DNA from: Clostridia bacterium
GTDB lineage: Bacteria; Bacillota; Clostridia; Oscillospirales; CAG-382
Length of the DNA: 20,439 nucleotides
NCBI GenBank assembly: GCA_900754535.1
Contig: CAAEDF010000064.1
Location: 1-20,439 of the forward strand
Reading direction: 5' to 3'
Positions within the stretch are counted from its first letter, which is position 1. Every line of letters begins with the position of its first letter. The notes under the pieces were generated by a model. The model was not told the DNA's origin. It saw nothing but the letters and a program-made list of their open reading frames with translations, and did no database searches. Both the position numbers and the translations under genes were made by a program. Positions 7,311-13,937 of this stretch are shown here, piece by piece.

Positions 7311-7499
7311 ATGGCTGTACCGAAGAGAAAAGTTTCCAAGGCCAGAAGAGACAAGAGACGCAGCTCGGTTTGGAAGCTTCAGCTTCCCGGAATGACGAAA
7401 TGCCCCAAGTGCGGCGAGTACATCCTTTCACACAGGGTCTGCAAAAGCTGCGGCACCTACGGCGGCAAAGAAGTACTGGAAGTTAAAAGCGACTCTTGA
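7311..7499 (+). CDS. rpmF: 50S ribosomal protein L32
   Basis: The 62-aa protein starts with the typical [18 protein letters not shown] and contains the zinc-ribbon pairs CPKC (27-30) and CKSC (40-43). This is the zinc-binding (C+) form of L32, a structural protein of the large subunit near the peptidyl-transferase region. It follows AAGGAGGG and is co-transcribed with yceD. The unit ends at the terminator at 7511-7560. Confidence 0.97.
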   Translation: MAVPKRKVSKARRDKRRSSVWKLQLPGMTKCPKCGEYILSHRVCKSCGTYGGKEVLEVKSDS

Positions 7500-7510
7500 C
7501 AGACGAAAAC

Positions 7511-7560
7511 GGCGTTCTTGCTTAAAACTCTTGAGGTTTCAAAGCAATAACGCCTTTTTT
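7511..7560 (+). terminator. Intrinsic terminator after rpmF
   Basis: GGCGTT (7511-7516) pairs with AACGCC (7549-7554), with inner pairing GCTT/AAGC and AACTC/GAGGTT. Six T residues follow (7555-7560). It separates yceD–rpmF from the DUF512–der–plsY cluster. Confidence 0.85.
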
Positions 7561-7598
7561 CAACCGCAGGTACGGGTGCTTTGGGGGAGGTGAGCGCT

Positions 7599-8891
7599 TT
7601 GGTGACCGTTCAGAACGTAAAAAAGGGCTCCGCGGCCGAGCGGATGGGCCTGCGTGCGGGCGACTTTGTGGTGACGGTGAACGGCGGCGCAGTGAACGAC
7701 GTGCTGGATTATGATTTTTATTCGGCCGACGACGCGGTGAGGATAGTATACCGCCGCGGCGGCGAGGAAAAGGGCGTGTCGCTGTGGCACCGCGCGGGCG
7801 ACCCGATAGGGCTGGAGTTTTCCACATATCTGATGGACGAAAAGCGCCGCTGCCGCAACGGCTGCATATTCTGCTTTATCGACCAGAACCCGCCCGGCAT
7901 GCGCGAGAGCATTTATTTTAAGGACGACGACGAGCGGCTGTCCTTCCTCCAGGGCAACTATGTGACGCTTACCAATCTCAGCCCGTCCCATATAGACCGC
8001 ATCATAAAAATGCACATCTCGCCGATAAACGTGTCGGTCCACACCACCGACCCGCTTTTAAGGGTCAGCATGATGAAGAACCGGAACGCCGGCAGGGTGC
8101 TGGGGTATCTGGACAGGCTTTCGGACGCGGGCATAGAGATAAACGCCCAGCTTGTGCTCTGCCGCGGGATAAACGACGGCGCACAGCTCGACCGCACGCT
8201 TTCCGACCTGTCGCGCTACGGCACTCTTGCAAGCGTGGCCTGCGTGCCGGCGGGCGTCACCGCCTACCGTGACGGGCTGCCTCATATAGAGCCGTACGAC
8301 CGCGAAAGCGCACGCGGGGTCATCTCCGCGATAGATGCGCACCGCGCGGAATTTTTGAAAACACGCGGAAGGGCGACCGTGTATGCGTCGGACGAGTTTT
8401 ATCTGCTTGCCGGCCTGCCGGTGCCGGACGCGGAGTATTACGAGGGCTATCCGCAGCTTGACAACGGCGTGGGCATGCTCCGCAGCCATTACGACGAGTT
8501 CGTCGAAGCCCTGAAGTCTGCGCAGTGCGACACGGCGGAGCCGTTTACGGTGGTGACCGGCATGGCGGCGCTTGAGCATATAAAGGCGGAAGTGGAGATG
8601 GCAAAAAAGAAATTCCCGTTTCTTGAGGGCGAAACGGTGGGCATACGCAACAGATTTTTCGGCGAGACGGTCACCGTGACCGGGCTGGTCGTCGGCAGAG
8701 ACATCATAGAGCAGCTTTCGGCCGCGGGCCATCGCGGCAGGCTGGTGCTTCCCGCGTCCATGCTGCGCGCGGAGGGCGATCTGTTTCTGGACGACACCTC
8801 TCTCGAGCAGCTCGGCAGGACGCTGGGCGTTCGGATCTCGATATCGGACGGAACGGGCGGCGGGTTCCTGGACGCGCTGCTTGACAAATAA
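7599..8891 (+). CDS. DUF512 protein: PDZ domain plus radical-SAM-like enzyme
   Basis: The 430-aa protein has an N-terminal PDZ-like domain (about residues 2-65, KGSAAERMGLRAGDFVVTVNG) and the DUF512/radical SAM region with a CX3CX2C cluster (C85, C89, C92 in CRNGCIFCF), which would hold a 4Fe-4S cluster. HTTDPLLRVSMMKN further on is family-typical. The substrate of this family is unknown. The gene is regularly found just before der in Clostridia, which is the case here. The start is TTG 7599 (GTG 7602 is equally possible), 8 nt after GGGGGAGG; an in-frame TTG at 7581 lies upstream of that ribosome site. No promoter is obvious after the rpmF terminator. Confidence 0.87.
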   Translation: MVTVQNVKKGSAAERMGLRAGDFVVTVNGGAVNDVLDYDFYSADDAVRIVYRRGGEEKGVSLWHRAGDPIGLEFSTYLMDEKRRCRNGCIFCFIDQNPPGMRESIYFKDDDERLSFLQGNYVTLTNLSPSHIDRIIKMHISPINVSVHTTDPLLRVSMMKNRNAGRVLGYLDRLSDAGIEINAQLVLCRGINDGAQLDRTLSDLSRYGTLASVACVPAGVTAYRDGLPHIEPYDRESARGVISAIDAHRAEFLKTRGRATVYASDEFYLLAGLPVPDAEYYEGYPQLDNGVGMLRSHYDEFVEALKSAQCDTAEPFTVVTGMAALEHIKAEVEMAKKKFPFLEGETVGIRNRFFGETVTVTGLVVGRDIIEQLSAAGHRGRLVLPASMLRAEGDLFLDDTSLEQLGRTLGVRISISDGTGGGFLDALLDK

Positions 8892-8966
8892 AAAAACGGC
8901 GCCCGCGCACCGCCGCGGCGGGCGGCTGTACGCACCTAAACGGCGCGGCGGAGAACGGAGCAGGTA

Positions 8967-10301
8967 ATGGCGAAGGGAACAATCGCGGTCGTCGGCCGAC
9001 CGAACGTAGGCAAAAGCACTTTTTTCAACAAGCTTACCGGGCAGCGGCTTTCGATCGTTGACGATACGCCCGGCGTAACGCGGGACAGGATAAGCGCCGA
9101 AGTGGAATGGAACGGCTGCGTGCTGACCGTTATCGACACCGGCGGCATAGAGCCCGACGCGGGCACTCCGCTGCTCAAGCAGATGCGCATGCAGGCTTTG
9201 GTGGCGATAGAGAGCGCGGATGTGATCGTGTTTCTGGCCGACCTGCACACCGGCGTCACCGACGCCGACAGGGAGATAGCCACAATGCTTCGGAAATCCG
9301 CCAAGTCCGTAATACTCGCCGTGAACAAGGTGGATACGGTGGGCGACCTGCCGCCCGAGTTTTATGATTTCTATTCTCTCGGATTCGGAGATCCCGTGGC
9401 GGTCTCCTCCATACACGGCACCGGCTGCGGCGACGTGCTTGACCTTGCCGTTTCGCTTGTCCCCGAAAGGGATGACGAGGAGCGGGGCGAGGGCGTTATC
9501 CGCGTGGCGGTGATAGGAAAGCCGAACGCGGGCAAAAGCTCGCTGGTGAACCGGCTTACCGGTCAGGAGCGCGTGATAGTGTCGGATATGCCGGGCACCA
9601 CGCGCGACGCGGTGGACACTCCGATAGAGAACGGGTACGGAAAATACGTGCTTATAGACACGGCGGGCATACGCCGCGGCGCAAAGATAGAGGACAGCAT
9701 AGAAAAATACAGCGTGCTGCGCGCAAAGGCGGCGGTGGAGCGCGCCGACGTCTGCCTTATAATGATAGACGCAAACGAGGGCGTCACCGCGCAGGACGAG
9801 CGTATCGCCGGGCTTGCGCATAACGCGGGCAAGGCAAGCATAATAGTTATAAACAAGTGGGACAGCATAGAGAAGGACAACGACACCGTAAACAAATTCC
9901 GCAACAAGATCTATGAATCGCTTTCATACATGAAATACGCGCCCTGCGTCTTTATCTCCGCGCTCACCGGCCAGCGCGCCGAGCGGCTTTTCCCGATGAT
10001 AAACGAGGTGTATGCTTCCGCCTCCCGCCGCGTGACCACCGGTATGCTCAACGACGTGCTTGCGGAGGCGACCGCGCGTGTCCAGCCGCCCACGGACAAG
10101 GGCAGACGGCTGAAAATATATTATATGACCCAGACCGGCACCAATCCGCCGAATTTTGTGGTGTTCGTGAACAACGCCGGACTTTTCCACTTTTCGTATC
10201 AGCGCTATCTGGAAAACTGCATACGCAGGACCTTCGGCTTTGACGGCACGCCGATAAATATCGTAGTACGCCAACGGGGCGAGAACGCGGAGAATATTTA
10301 G
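8967..10301 (+). CDS. der: Ribosome biogenesis GTPase Der (EngA)
   Basis: The 444-aa protein has the tandem GTPase architecture unique to Der. The first domain has GRPNVGKST (10-18), DTPGVTRD, DTGGIE and NKVD; the second has GKPNAGKSS (184-192), DMPGTTRD, DTAGIRR and NKWD. A C-terminal KH-like domain ends with the VVFVNN and YLENCIRR segments. Der helps assemble the 50S subunit by binding pre-50S particles. Length agrees with the family (about 435-445). A GC-rich 75-nt spacer, with no poly-T, separates it from DUF512, and its stop codon directly abuts the plsY start. Confidence 0.97.
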   Translation: MAKGTIAVVGRPNVGKSTFFNKLTGQRLSIVDDTPGVTRDRISAEVEWNGCVLTVIDTGGIEPDAGTPLLKQMRMQALVAIESADVIVFLADLHTGVTDADREIATMLRKSAKSVILAVNKVDTVGDLPPEFYDFYSLGFGDPVAVSSIHGTGCGDVLDLAVSLVPERDDEERGEGVIRVAVIGKPNAGKSSLVNRLTGQERVIVSDMPGTTRDAVDTPIENGYGKYVLIDTAGIRRGAKIEDSIEKYSVLRAKAAVERADVCLIMIDANEGVTAQDERIAGLAHNAGKASIIVINKWDSIEKDNDTVNKFRNKIYESLSYMKYAPCVFISALTGQRAERLFPMINEVYASASRRVTTGMLNDVLAEATARVQPPTDKGRRLKIYYMTQTGTNPPNFVVFVNNAGLFHFSYQRYLENCIRRTFGFDGTPINIVVRQRGENAENI

Positions 10302-11213
10302 ATGAAAAAAACTGCTGCTTTGATCCTCACCGCAATAATTCTTCTGTCGCTGCCGCTTTTTGCGGTGTGCGCTTCCGCCGAGGGCGCCGCCCCGGACGCG
10401 TCCGGGGCACTGCCCACGGTATGGCAGAACGGGGGCTTTGCGCTTCTGTTCAGGGATCTTTCGCCCACCGGGCAGATGCTTACGTATGTCGGCGCGCACA
10501 TCATCATAATCGCCGCCGCATACCTTCTCGGCTCGCTTAATTCCGCCATCATCTTCTCCAAAAAGCTTTACGGCAAGGACATCCGCGGCTACGGCTCGCA
10601 TAACGCGGGCATGACCAATATGTTCCGCACCTTCGGCAAAAAGGCGGGCTTTCTCACGCTGGCGGGCGATGTGCTCAAGGCGCTCGTTTCCGTGCTTGTC
10701 GGCAGACTGCTGCTCGGCGAGTACGGCGCGTATCTTGCGGGCACGTTCTGCATTCTCGGACACATCGCGCCCGTGTATTACCGCTTCAGGGGCGGCAAGG
10801 GCGTCATAGTCACGGCGGTAACCGTCGCGCTCGTGGACCCGGTTGCTTTCGCGGTGCTGCTTGCGGTGTTTGCGGTCGTGTTCCTGATTTGGCGCTATGT
10901 CTCGCTTGCATCGGTGCTCGCGGCGTTCGTATATCCCGCGGTGGTGTATTCCGCCGCATATCTCCGAACCCACGGCGAGGGGCAGCCGTATCCGACCGCG
11001 ATGCTTTTTTCGCTGTTCGTCGGCCTGCTTATTATTTTCCTCCACCGCGAAAACCTCAAGCGCATATATAACGGAACGGAGAGCAGAGTCAGCTTCAAAA
11101 GAAAAAAGGCGTCCGCCGACGATGACGCCGCCGCACAGGACGCCGAAAAGCCGGCCGTCCGCAGGACGGGCGGAGGGAAGAGAAGCAAAAGCGGAAAGAT
11201 CAAAAAGCATTAG
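10302..11213 (+). CDS. plsY: Glycerol-3-phosphate acyltransferase PlsY with N- and C-terminal extensions
   Basis: PlsY transfers an acyl group from acyl-phosphate to glycerol 3-phosphate, the first step of phospholipid synthesis, in the membrane. The core (about residues 63-255) carries the three conserved motifs: GSLNSAIIFSKKL (77-89), the glycine/histidine motif around GYGSHNAGMTN (96-106), and GHIAPVYYRFRGGKG (153-167). At 303 aa it is about 100 residues longer than usual. Residues 1-28 form an extra signal-like hydrophobic segment ending ASAEG, followed by a linker, and residues 262-303 are a Lys/Arg-rich disordered tail. ATG 10302 follows the der stop with no gap, implying coupled translation. 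A downstream internal start could yield a shorter form, but none has an obvious ribosome site. Confidence 0.93.
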   Translation: MKKTAALILTAIILLSLPLFAVCASAEGAAPDASGALPTVWQNGGFALLFRDLSPTGQMLTYVGAHIIIIAAAYLLGSLNSAIIFSKKLYGKDIRGYGSHNAGMTNMFRTFGKKAGFLTLAGDVLKALVSVLVGRLLLGEYGAYLAGTFCILGHIAPVYYRFRGGKGVIVTAVTVALVDPVAFAVLLAVFAVVFLIWRYVSLASVLAAFVYPAVVYSAAYLRTHGEGQPYPTAMLFSLFVGLLIIFLHRENLKRIYNGTESRVSFKRKKASADDDAAAQDAEKPAVRRTGGGKRSKSGKIKKH

Positions 11214-11303
11214 CGTAAGTGTCGATGAACATTTACCGAACCGCTTCGCGCCGTAAGAGGCCGGCGCGGAATGTACGCGGGAAAACCATGGGAGGGACAA
11301 AAA

Positions 11304-12569
11304 ATGCCGCTTGCCGACAGGATGAGGCCTAAGACGCTTGACGAGATAGCCGGTCAGAAGCATCTGCTGGGGAAAGGCGCGCCCTTCCGCCGTATCGCGG
11401 AAAGCGGCGTGCTTCCGTCGCTTGTCTTTTACGGACCGCCGGGCACGGGCAAGACGACCACGGCCGATATCATCGCGCGGATGTGCCAAAAATCGCTGTA
11501 CCGCGTCAATGCCACTGTTGCTTCGGGCTCCGAGGTGAAAAACATACTTGCCGGAACGGACACCCTGCTTAACGCCGGCGGGATAGTCCTTTATATAGAC
11601 GAGATCCAGTATTTCAACAAAAAGCAGCAGCAGAGCCTGCTGGAATACGTGGAGGACGGGCGGGTGACGCTCATATGCTCCACCACCGAGAACCCCTATT
11701 TCGTGATCTATACCGCGCTGCTTTCGCGCGCGACGGTGTTCGAGTTCAAAAGCGTCCCGCGTGACGAGATAATCCCGGTGCTCAAACGCGGGCTGGAGGT
11801 GCTCAATTCCGAATACCGGACCGCAAAGCGCTGCGGGCCCGAAACGCTTGAGGCGATAGCCGGCGCGTGCGGCGGAGACGTGCGCAAGGCGCTGACCGCA
11901 CTTGAAAACACCTTTCTTGCGTCGGACGAACTGCTTGAGGCGGGCACGGCGCGCTCTCTCACCCAGCGCTCCGGACAGCGGTTCGATACGGACGGGGACG
12001 AGCATTACGACCTGCTTTCGGCGTTCCAGAAATCGATTCGCGGCTCGGACGAAAACGCCGCGCTTTTCTATCTTGCGCGCCTGCTTGAGGGCGGCGATCT
12101 GCTGTCTCCCTGCAGAAGGCTGATGGTCACCGCCTGCGAGGACGTGGGGCTGGCGTATCCGATGGCTTCGGTGATAGTAAAAAGCTGCGTGGATATCGCG
12201 CTTGCCGTGGGGCTGCCGGAGGCATATCTCCCGCTTGCCGAGGCGGTCATACTTGTCGCGACCTCTCCTAAATCCAACAGCGCGATGCTGGCGTATACCG
12301 CCGCGGCAAAGGACGTGGCGGACGGCAGGGGCACGGACATGCCCCCGTATTTGAGGGACGCGCATTTTTCTGCCGGCGCGGAGCGCGGAAAGCCTTATAA
12401 ATATCCTCATTCCTTCCCCAACGCATATGTGCGTCAGCAGTATCTGCCCGACGACCTGAAGGACCGCGTTTACTACCGCTTCGGGGCGAACCGCACGGAA
12501 CAGGCCGCCGCGGAGTACCGCGAAAAGCTTCTGCGCAATGCGGAAGGCGGCGAAAAAGAGCCGCGTTAG
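11304..12569 (+). CDS. rarA: Replication-associated recombination ATPase RarA (MgsA)
   Basis: The 421-aa AAA+ ATPase is related to clamp-loader subunits and acts at stalled replication forks. Motifs: PLADRMRPKTLDEIAGQ at the N-terminus, Walker A YGPPGTGKTT with lysine at residue 50, Walker B YIDEIQ (D99, E100), sensor-1 region STTENPYF and LLSRATVFEF, then the C-terminal tetramerisation region with RRLMVTACEDVGLAYP and PKSNSAMLAY. I prefer ATG 11304, 8 nt after GGGAGG. An in-frame ATG at 11271 with a GAGG site adds MYAGKPWEGQK and cannot be excluded. Walker B reads DEIQYFNK where many relatives have DEIHRFNK. The gene follows plsY by about 90 nt and ends the cluster at a terminator. Confidence 0.93.
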   Translation: MPLADRMRPKTLDEIAGQKHLLGKGAPFRRIAESGVLPSLVFYGPPGTGKTTTADIIARMCQKSLYRVNATVASGSEVKNILAGTDTLLNAGGIVLYIDEIQYFNKKQQQSLLEYVEDGRVTLICSTTENPYFVIYTALLSRATVFEFKSVPRDEIIPVLKRGLEVLNSEYRTAKRCGPETLEAIAGACGGDVRKALTALENTFLASDELLEAGTARSLTQRSGQRFDTDGDEHYDLLSAFQKSIRGSDENAALFYLARLLEGGDLLSPCRRLMVTACEDVGLAYPMASVIVKSCVDIALAVGLPEAYLPLAEAVILVATSPKSNSAMLAYTAAAKDVADGRGTDMPPYLRDAHFSAGAERGKPYKYPHSFPNAYVRQQYLPDDLKDRVYYRFGANRTEQAAAEYREKLLRNAEGGEKEPR

Positions 12570-12601
12570 ATAAGCGGGCGGACGATAACACGATAAAAAC
12601 A

Positions 12602-12645
12602 GGGCCTCTCCCGTGCCGCCCGGCGGCATGAGAGAGACCTTTTTT
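12602..12645. terminator. Terminator after rarA, probably bidirectional
   Basis: GGCCTCTC..GTGCCGCC pairs with GGCGGCAT.AGAGAGACC across a short loop, followed by six T residues (12640-12645). On the minus strand the hairpin is followed by CTGTTTTTAT, so it can also back up termination of the convergent gene. Confidence 0.85.
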
Positions 12646-12697
12646 CGTGTGGCTGCTGTTTATGAACGGCTCCCGGACAATCGGGAAACAACAGAAT

Positions 12698-12763
12698 AAA
12701 CGCTCCCTGTTATATAAAGGAGCGGGCTTTTTATGCCCGGCTAAAATATAACGGGGAGCGTTT
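12698..12763. repeat. Nested 18-bp inverted repeat between convergent genes
   Basis: Left arm AAACGCTCCCTGTTATAT (12698-12715) and right arm ATATAACGGGGAGCGTTT (12746-12763) are complementary at 17 of 18 positions, the exception being a G-T pair. Inside lies a second hairpin CGGGC/GCCCG (12723-12739). The internal GGAGCG (12719-12724) can pair with CGCTCC (12701-12706) instead, giving a competing fold. There is no clean T-tract on either side. It may be a second convergent terminator or a small mobile-repeat remnant. Confidence 0.7.
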
Positions 12764-12802
12764 GATTTGTAAAGGAGAGCTTTTGGGCGGTCACGCCGCT
12801 TT

Positions 12803-13777
12803 TTACTGCTCGGGCGGCGAGGACTGTGCGCCGGCGTTCGGGTATTCGGCAGGGTCGGCGGGCGTCTGAGCTTTGAGGGTGTAGCCTACCTGCTCGCCCG
12901 AAAGGCTTATCGTAAGGACCATTTTCTCGTCATCAAAGCTGCAGGTGTATCCGCTCATGAAGCCGGTGACCGCCTCTGCGGGCAGCCAGCAGTCCCCGTC
13001 CGAAAGCACCACGGGCGCCGACAGGCTTACCGGCGTGCCGTTGATGACGATGTTCGACGAGCCGTTCGCGCATTCAAGCACGTCGCCCGTTTCACGCACG
13101 GCCACGGTGAGCCTGTCCGCATCGCCGGCGACGGTGTAGTCGTGTATATTTTCAAGCGCGGACAGCGGGACATACAGTCCGTAGTCGAGATTTACCTCCG
13201 AGGCCGGAAGCGAGACGGATTTTTTTTCGCTTATTTTTATCGTAACCGAGTACAGCGCGTCGCTTTCGGGCGAAAGCTTGTAGGAAATGTAGAAGGCTGC
13301 GAAAACAAGTGCGCTTAAAAGCAGATAAAGTGTCAAGAATAAAACAATAGAAGCGGCAAGCCGCCGTCTTGCGCGTGCACGTCGGATACGCAGCAGCTTT
13401 TCGGCCTCCGCACGTGCGCGGCGCTGCTGAGGGGTAAGCGGTCTGCGCGCGGGTCCCGGCCGGTCCGTGCGTTCGCCCGCACCCGTACTTGTGCGCGCGG
13501 GAGCTTTGGGGGGGCGCCTGTCTGCCGGTGCCGTACCCGGCGCAGAGCGGACATGCGGGGACGGGCTTCGGACCGGGCTGCCATGAGCAGAGCCGGTTTT
13601 CGTGCGGGCGCGTGCGGGCTGACCCTGCGCGGCGTTTTCCGCGCGCGGCAAACCCTGCGACTGCCTTTTATCCCGGGGCCGGTCGGGGGCGCCGGCAGGC
13701 CGGCGGATATTCGTTTTTGGGTTTGAGCCTCCGCCCGGGCGTGCGTGCGTTCCGCGCGGCGCCTTCCTGTCGTTCAT
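12803..13777 (-). CDS. Single-pass membrane protein with basic disordered N-terminus and stalk-like external domain
   Basis: The 324-aa protein starts at ATG 13777, 5 nt after GGGAGG; an in-frame upstream start adds 17 residues but ignores this site. Residues 1-138 are a low-complexity Arg/Pro/Ala-rich cytoplasmic segment. Residues 141-166 are a transmembrane helix (ASIVLFLTLYLLLSALVFAAF) preceded by RRARARRR. Residues 170-305 resemble the copper-amine-oxidase N-terminal-like 'stalk' domain common in Firmicutes surface proteins: YVPLSALENI, then the repeat-like INGTPVSLSAPVVLSDGDCWLPAEAV. A Pro/Ala-rich tail ends the protein. Function is unknown; a cell-envelope role is inferred. The positive N-terminal region could contact nucleic acid or acidic lipid, but that is speculation. 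Confidence 0.8.
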   Translation of the reverse strand: MNDRKAPRGTHARPGGGSNPKTNIRRPAGAPDRPRDKRQSQGLPRAENAAQGQPARARTKTGSAHGSPVRSPSPHVRSAPGTAPADRRPPKAPARTSTGAGERTDRPGPARRPLTPQQRRARAEAEKLLRIRRARARRRLAASIVLFLTLYLLLSALVFAAFYISYKLSPESDALYSVTIKISEKKSVSLPASEVNLDYGLYVPLSALENIHDYTVAGDADRLTVAVRETGDVLECANGSSNIVINGTPVSLSAPVVLSDGDCWLPAEAVTGFMSGYTCSFDDEKMVLTISLSGEQVGYTLKAQTPADPAEYPNAGAQSSPPEQ

Positions 13778-13832
13778 CTCTGCCTCCCTGTACGTTTGCC
13801 GCAAACAGTGCGGCGGTCTTTCTTCCAATATG

Positions 13833-13841
13833 ATTATAACA
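13833..13841 (-). promoter_or_regulatory. Extended -10 promoter for the stalk-domain protein
   Basis: On the minus strand TGTTATAAT forms a consensus -10 (13838-13833) with a TGn extension. No good -35 is visible 17 bp upstream. The start would be near 13826, about 50 nt before the ATG at 13777. Confidence 0.55.
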
Positions 13842-13868
13842 CAAAAGGTCGTATTTTGGAAGCGTATT

Positions 13869-13896
13869 TTAACATTTTTGTTTTAAAAAACATACT
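13869..13896 (+). promoter_or_regulatory. Candidate promoter for the ClpC-like gene
   Basis: TTAACA (13869-13874), a 16-bp spacer and CATACT (13891-13896). An 8-bp inverted repeat AAGCGTAT (13860-13867) / ATACGCTT (13907-13914) brackets it. I see no CtsR heptamer direct repeat of the kind that controls clpC in Bacillus. Confidence 0.4.
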
Positions 13897-13937
13897 CTGC
13901 CTATGTATACGCTTTTATTCTGAAAGGAAAAACGGAT

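Noticed and set aside
8892-8966. GC-rich hairpin between DUF512 and der as a terminator.
   Set aside because: GCCCGC/GCGGGC pairing is present but no T-tract follows, and no promoter lies between the genes; read-through is more likely.
8058-9821. A 587-codon minus-strand frame opposite DUF512 and der.
   Set aside because: Same antisense-shadow pattern; the plus-strand genes carry clear catalytic motifs.
9924-12629. A 901-codon minus-strand open frame across der, plsY and rarA.
   Set aside because: It spans three well-identified genes on the other strand and contains no recognisable motif. It is an antisense shadow of high-GC coding sequence.
12646-12802. Possible CRISPR or mobile-element ends.
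   Set aside because: There is only one inverted-repeat unit, no repeated spacer pattern, no transposase and no target duplication visible.
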